Assembly (NCBI GenBank): GCA_964654185.1
Contig: CAZZIE010000169.1
Coordinates: 1 to 8,403, forward strand
From: CAYFQV01 sp964654185
GTDB taxonomy: Bacteria > Spirochaetota > Spirochaetia > DSM-27196 > PWMO01
Reading direction: 5' to 3'
DNA length: 8,403 nt
The notes under the pieces were generated by a model. That model was not told where the DNA came from. It searched no databases and saw only the letters and a list, made by a program, of their open reading frames with translations. The position numbers were made by a program, and so were the translations under genes. Below, piece after piece: positions 5,416 to 8,403 of the stretch; the first letter of the stretch is position 1, and the number at the start of each line of letters is the position of its first letter.

Positions 5416-6295
5416 TCTGCGTTGCGCCCGGGCCGTCGCCGTAGACGAGGGGCCTGGCCACCTTCCTGAGCACATCGATGCGCTCGAGGGCGTCCCGGGC
5501 CATCTGCTCCATGGGCTCGAAGTACTCGCTTACCGACTGGTGCAGGGTCTCCGCGAGAGAGCGGCGATCCTCGCCGTCGACGCAGGCCTGGCCGTACTTG
5601 ATTCGGCAGATGATGCGCGGGGCGTGGAAGGCACGGTAGATGTGCGTGATCAGGGGCGGCCACTCCTCCCACCCGACAACCACGCTCGCCGGCGGCCAGT
5701 TCCGCGGCGTCTCGTACCGCACGGCCGCCCAGGAAACCGGCAGGCCCATGTCCACCGCGACCTGGAGCAGCGCCGCCCGGAACGGACGGATGCGGTCACC
5801 CCGGCTGGTCCGTCCCTCCGGAAAGATCAGCAGCGAGTCTCCCCGCTCGAGAATACGCTTTGCCATCTCCCGGGCCGATCCGATCGCGCGGACGCTCATG
5901 CGGTTCATGAAGCTCACGCCGACCGAGCGTAGAATGGCCCCGAAGCCGATGATCTGCCCGTAGAGGTGATTGGCCAGGAAGCGGCACCCGAGCTCGCCGA
6001 GGTAGGTGAAGGAATCGGCCCAGCTCAGATGGTTCGACACGATGAAGCTCCCCGGTTCCGGCGGACTTCCTTCGTGACGAATGCGGATGTTGGAGGCGTA
6101 GATCAGAATACGCCCGAGGCGCCGCGCCATGGCCGGGCGAATCCGGTTGAAGGTCCGAATGGGCAGAACGGCCCGGACCGCCAGGGCGAAGACGCTGCCT
6201 GCCGCAAAGATGGCGGCGAAGTAGAAGAGACGAAAGAGTCCCCGCAATCCCCCGATAATCGTGTGGCGCCAGTCGTGCGAAAGATAGTAGTCCAC
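5408..6295 (-). CDS. PlsC-family 1-acylglycerol-3-phosphate acyltransferase
   Basis: The 295-residue protein has an N-terminal hydrophobic segment (about 21-45) that anchors it to the inner membrane, then the PlsC acyltransferase fold. The catalytic HX4D motif is NHLSWAD (His89, Asp94), block II is GVSFMNR (126-132) and the phosphate-binding block III is FPEGRTSRG (158-166), all intact. The family moves an acyl chain from acyl-ACP or acyl-CoA to lysophosphatidic acid or a related lysolipid. The C-terminal 60 residues are helical and less conserved. The frame is closed by TGA at 6310-6308, so GTG at 6295 is the best start; it has no Shine-Dalgarno but an extended -10 sequence lies 6 bases upstream. 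An ATG at 6297-6295 is out of frame. The stop codon lies inside the right arm of the inverted repeat, so the last few residues may come from that element. Other acyl acceptors are possible, and an assignment as the housekeeping plsC is not proven. Confidence 0.9.
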   Translation of the reverse strand: MDYYLSHDWRHTIIGGLRGLFRLFYFAAIFAAGSVFALAVRAVLPIRTFNRIRPAMARRLGRILIYASNIRIRHEGSPPEPGSFIVSNHLSWADSFTYLGELGCRFLANHLYGQIIGFGAILRSVGVSFMNRMSVRAIGSAREMAKRILERGDSLLIFPEGRTSRGDRIRPFRAALLQVAVDMGLPVSWAAVRYETPRNWPPASVVVGWEEWPPLITHIYRAFHAPRIICRIKYGQACVDGEDRRSLAETLHQSVSEYFEPMEQMARDALERIDVLRKVARPLVYGDGPGATQNL

Positions 6296-6301
6296 ATATG
6301 C

Positions 6302-6310
6302 AATATATCA
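6302..6310 (-). promoter_or_regulatory. Extended -10 promoter for the acyltransferase, leaderless candidate
   Basis: On the minus strand TGATATATT (6310-6302) is a TGn-extended -10 with TATATT matching TATAAT at 5 of 6. No good -35 is visible at 17 bases, which extended -10 promoters tolerate. The usual transcription start, about 7 bases downstream, falls on the G of the GTG codon at 6295, predicting a leaderless mRNA. Confidence 0.45.
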
Positions 6311-6338
6311 GATGATCGATGATTACGGCACTAGCCTG

Positions 6339-6366
6339 CCGGCCGAGCGCTACCGCTTGTGGCCGG
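6339..6366 (-). terminator. Candidate hairpin after the Nudix gene, no U-tract
   Basis: On the minus strand, 10 bases past the Nudix stop, CCGGCC (6366-6361) pairs with GGCCGG (6344-6339), and inside it AGCG pairs with CGCT around a GTAG loop, giving a 6+4 bp stem with a small internal bulge. No U-run follows, so efficient intrinsic termination is uncertain. Its place between the Nudix stop and the acyltransferase promoter candidate suggests that the two genes are separately transcribed. Confidence 0.45.
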
Positions 6367-6376
6367 ATGCCACTCG

Positions 6377-6955
6377 TTACGCCGGCGGGCTTACCGGGAT
6401 TCGCGCGAGGGCACGGTCTTTCCAGACCTGGATGATGTGAGCATCCGCATCGAACCCGAGGGGAGGGAGCTCCCGGTTCCGGCCGAACCACTCCAGGAGA
6501 TCCAGGTCGTCTCCCGGCGCCTCGACGCCGCCGACGGGGTGCGCCAGCAGGACAACGGCAATGGTGTGCAGCTGCGGTTGCAGCAGGTTCGACGTCACAT
6601 TCACAATGGCGTCTATCTCCACGTCGAGGCCGCTTTCCTCCCGGACTTCCCGGCGCGCGCCGGTGAGGAAGTCCTCGTCGTACTCGACAAAGCCGCCGGG
6701 GAGCCCCCAGGTGCCGGCACCGTAGCCGGCGGCTCGCCGCCCCAGGAGGAGCTTCTCCTCCTGTTCCACCAGGATCACCGTCCCGGGGTCGGGATTTCGG
6801 AACAGGCGCCGCCCGCAGGATACGCACCGCAACTGGTGAAGCTGCGGCTCCGCGGCCTCGGCGCCGCAGTAGGGGCAGTAGCGAAGCGGCGCGAGAACCT
6901 CCGGGAGGTTGGTCGAGGCGACGTCGTAGTGGTCGAAGCGTTGCCGGTATGTCAT
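6377..6955 (-). CDS. Nudix hydrolase with N-terminal zinc ribbon
   Basis: The 192-residue protein has a four-cysteine zinc ribbon (CPYCG at 27-31 and CVSCG at 44-48), then the linker RNPDPGTVILV (53-63) typical of zinc-ribbon Nudix proteins, then a perfect Nudix box: Gly88, Glu94 and REVREESGL (102-110), satisfying GX5EX7REUXEEXGU. WGLPGGF precedes the box. The enzyme should cleave a nucleoside-diphosphate-linked substrate with Mg or Mn in the cytoplasm. It shares the ribbon-plus-Nudix order with NudC, but the NudC signature SQPWPFPxS after the box is not present, so NADH or NAD-RNA decapping is not supported; ADP-ribose or another NDP-X is possible. The start is secure: ATG at 6955 is preceded by GGAGGAG (minus strand, 6964-6958). 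It is divergent from the transporter gene with 60 bases between starts. Confidence 0.9.
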   Translation of the reverse strand: MTYRQRFDHYDVASTNLPEVLAPLRYCPYCGAEAAEPQLHQLRCVSCGRRLFRNPDPGTVILVEQEEKLLLGRRAAGYGAGTWGLPGGFVEYDEDFLTGARREVREESGLDVEIDAIVNVTSNLLQPQLHTIAVVLLAHPVGGVEAPGDDLDLLEWFGRNRELPPLGFDADAHIIQVWKDRALARIPVSPPA

Positions 6956-6957
6956 GA

Positions 6958-6964
6958 CTCCTCC
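6958..6964 (-). promoter_or_regulatory. Shine-Dalgarno of the Nudix gene
   Basis: GGAGGAG on the minus strand ends two bases before the ATG; its GGAGG core has 4-base spacing. It is the most canonical ribosome binding site in the window and fixes the Nudix start. It contrasts with the divergent transporter gene, which lacks one. Confidence 0.7.
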
Positions 6965-6995
6965 ACGGGAAGGATACCACCCGGGTAGCGCCGGA

Positions 6996-7004
6996 TGCTA
7001 TGAT
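6996..7004 (+). promoter_or_regulatory. Extended -10 promoter for the transporter, short leader
   Basis: TGCTATGAT is a TGn-extended -10 with TATGAT matching TATAAT at 5 of 6. It ends 11 bases before the ATG at 7016, so transcription would start at about 7011 and leave a leader of only a few bases. No clear -35 is seen. It lies in the 60-base divergent gap shared with the Nudix gene. Confidence 0.45.
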
Positions 7005-7015
7005 GGGCGACGATC

Positions 7016-8403
7016 ATGGCACTCGACAGGGCGCAAAGGGCGTTGGGACAGCGTAGGCATCGTCTCTTCATGTGGCTGAATGCGGTGCCCGTCGCCTTTC
7101 TCATGGAGAACGTCCTGGTTCTCTACGGCATCCGCAACGGCATGGCGGACTCCGCCGTGGCGGTGCTGGCCTCTTTCATCCACCTGACCATGCCCTTCAT
7201 GATCTTCGGACGCAACCTGATCGGGCGCTTCGGCCTGGCCCGGGCGTGGTCGATCGCCTGGGCCTCCCGGTACCTCTTTGCCCTGGTTCTGCTGGCCGCA
7301 CCCCTCGCCGGCCGGCTCGGACAGTGGGGAGCGACTACCGTGATCATGCTGGGGGCCTTCGGCTTCGCTCTCTTCCGCAGCGTCGGCGCCATCAACGGGC
7401 GGCCCTTGATCGGGGAGATCACCACCCGGGACGAGCGCGGCCGCTACATCTACGGCAATTTCGCCCGGTTCACCACGGTACACCTGATCTCAATGGCGGT
7501 GGCCATTCTTCTCATGCAGACGTTCAACGCGGTCTGGGTGTATCAGGTGATCATCCTCGTCGGCGCGCTGGTCGGTTTCGCCGGTGCGTACGTGCTCTCG
7601 ACCATTCCCGAGTCCGGGGAGTCCCGCGCCGTTGCCATGACACCGCTTATCCAGTCGGCCCGAGAGCTTCTGAAAGACGATGTCCGACGCCGGACCGTCT
7701 GGGCCTTCGGTGCCGGGTTCACCTCCTTCATGCTGGTTATTCCCTTTGCAACCATCACCGTCAAGAACGGCTACGGCGTACCGGACCACCAGGCATTGAT
7801 CTTCACGCTCCTCGTCGTGGCGGGCGGGATCCTCTCTTCTCTCATAAACCGGGAGATCTCGGACCATGTCGGGCCGCGGCCGCTTCTCATTATCTATACC
7901 GGCGGCTTCCTGGCGGTGGCGCTCTTCTGGGCCTTCGCCCCGGAAGTGCTGCATCCGACGGTGGTGGGGCTCGGCTTCTTCGTCGCAGGGTACTGCAAGA
8001 CCGGCCTCATCGTCGGGCTGGGCCATTACCTGCTGTCGGTTACCCCGGGAAAGCACCGGGTCGCGACGACACTCTTCTCGGAGATCGTCGGCGGCGCCGC
8101 GGCGGGGCTCGCCGGAGCCGTCTTCGGCGGCACTCTCATCGGCCTCCTCCAGGGAGTCGGGTCGGGCATGGATGTCTACCGGTGGTACTTCCGGATCGTG
8201 GTGGCCGTGATCATCGGCCTTGTAGTGGTTATGGGACGGCTCCGTCGAATCGAGGATTGGCGCGTCCCGGAGGTGCTGGGGCTCGTCTTCTCACCGCGGG
8301 ACGTCTGGGCGCTGGTGACGCTGAACCGCCTGGAGGATCGCTCCACCGAAGGGTCGGACCTCCACGACGTCGCGCGCCTCGGGCGCACCGGGTCGTCTCT
8401 GTC
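7016..8403 (+). CDS. Major-facilitator-like membrane transporter with soluble C-terminal extension (3' end outside window)
   Basis: The frame is open from ATG 7016 to the window end, at least 462 residues. The in-frame TGA at 7001-7003 leaves this ATG as the only good start. The N-terminus is basic, then about ten to twelve hydrophobic segments follow (roughly 20-40, 45-65, 78-98, 106-125, 152-170, 174-196, 228-248, 260-277, 288-306, 312-340, 355-380, 392-407), as in 12-helix major facilitator carriers. A basic/acidic loop, RPLIGEITTRDERGRY (129-144), sits between helices 4 and 5, and a polar loop (198-226) separates the two halves. After the last helix, residues 408-462 are soluble and seem to begin a helical domain (LVTLNRLEDRS, DLHDVARLG); HEAT-like repeats are possible but too little is visible. 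The substrate is unknown. There is no Shine-Dalgarno; see the extended -10 upstream. The long open frames on the opposite strand are GC-driven shadows. Confidence 0.82.
   Translation, partial: MALDRAQRALGQRRHRLFMWLNAVPVAFLMENVLVLYGIRNGMADSAVAVLASFIHLTMPFMIFGRNLIGRFGLARAWSIAWASRYLFALVLLAAPLAGRLGQWGATTVIMLGAFGFALFRSVGAINGRPLIGEITTRDERGRYIYGNFARFTTVHLISMAVAILLMQTFNAVWVYQVIILVGALVGFAGAYVLSTIPESGESRAVAMTPLIQSARELLKDDVRRRTVWAFGAGFTSFMLVIPFATITVKNGYGVPDHQALIFTLLVVAGGILSSLINREISDHVGPRPLLIIYTGGFLAVALFWAFAPEVLHPTVVGLGFFVAGYCKTGLIVGLGHYLLSVTPGKHRVATTLFSEIVGGAAAGLAGAVFGGTLIGLLQGVGSGMDVYRWYFRIVVAVIIGLVVVMGRLRRIEDWRVPEVLGLVFSPRDVWALVTLNRLEDRSTEGSDLHDVARLGRTGSSL

Noticed and set aside
5213..5932. Plus-strand open frame of 239 codons
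   Set aside because: It is antisense to the acyltransferase and runs across the inverted repeat; it shows no motif, whereas the minus strand has intact HX4D and FPEG motifs.
6377..6955. NudC (NADH pyrophosphatase / NAD-RNA decapping)
   Set aside because: The zinc ribbon and Nudix box fit, but the SQPWPFPxS motif expected after the box is missing and the protein is short for NudC.
7000..7017. ATGAT/ATCAT inverted repeat over the transporter -10 and start
   Set aside because: Arms of only 5 bases with an 8-base spacer are expected by chance at this scale.
6998..8056. Two minus-strand open frames of 161 and 188 codons under the transporter
   Set aside because: Their products are rich in Gly, Glu, His and Arg without recognisable domains, while the plus frame gives a coherent multi-helix membrane protein without a stop to the window end.

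Overview
The window is GC-rich DNA that is almost fully coding. It looks like the chromosome of a Gram-negative bacterium: it has a lipoprotein with a classical lipobox, an inner-membrane protein with a long acidic envelope-facing linker, and a PlsC-family acyltransferase. High GC combined with several SUMF1-fold envelope proteins would fit a free-living high-GC spirochaete, but that placement is an impression from family content and was not tested.

Layout. (1) Positions 1-2932, plus strand, is a compact operon: the 3' end of a ParA/MinD-type ATPase, then, overlapping it by ATGA, a single-pass membrane protein with a roughly 215-residue acidic linker and a C-terminal SUMF1 (formylglycine-generating-enzyme-like) domain, then, after 35 bases and a strong ribosome binding site, a SUMF1 lipoprotein. 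Both SUMF1 domains lack the active-site cysteines of true formylglycine-generating enzymes, so they are more likely structural or binding modules. A ParA-like ATPase in an operon with two degenerate envelope SUMF1 proteins is the best candidate here for an undescribed system. (2) Positions 3013-4128, plus strand: a stand-alone class II aldolase resembling the aldolase half of the bifunctional RhaE/YuxG proteins, without the C-terminal dehydrogenase half. (3) Positions 4162-6955, minus strand, read right to left: a zinc-ribbon Nudix hydrolase, a PlsC-type acyltransferase and an FkbM-type methyltransferase. The gap between the last two holds a long imperfect inverted repeat (5238-5415, inner arms matching at 18 of 20 bases) that encloses further palindromes and contains the acyltransferase stop codon. 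It could be a miniature inverted-repeat element or a large structured RNA. (4) Position 7016 to the window end, plus strand: a major-facilitator-like transporter of at least 462 residues whose soluble C-terminal extension runs off the window.

Expression signals split into two groups. Starts at 1955, 5226 and 6955 have clear Shine-Dalgarno sequences. Starts at 3013, 6295 and 7016 have none, and instead have -10-like hexamers (two of the extended TGn type) only 6-11 bases before the start codon, so leaderless or nearly leaderless mRNAs are plausible. No rRNA, tRNA, CRISPR array, insertion sequence with a transposase, or replication origin was seen.
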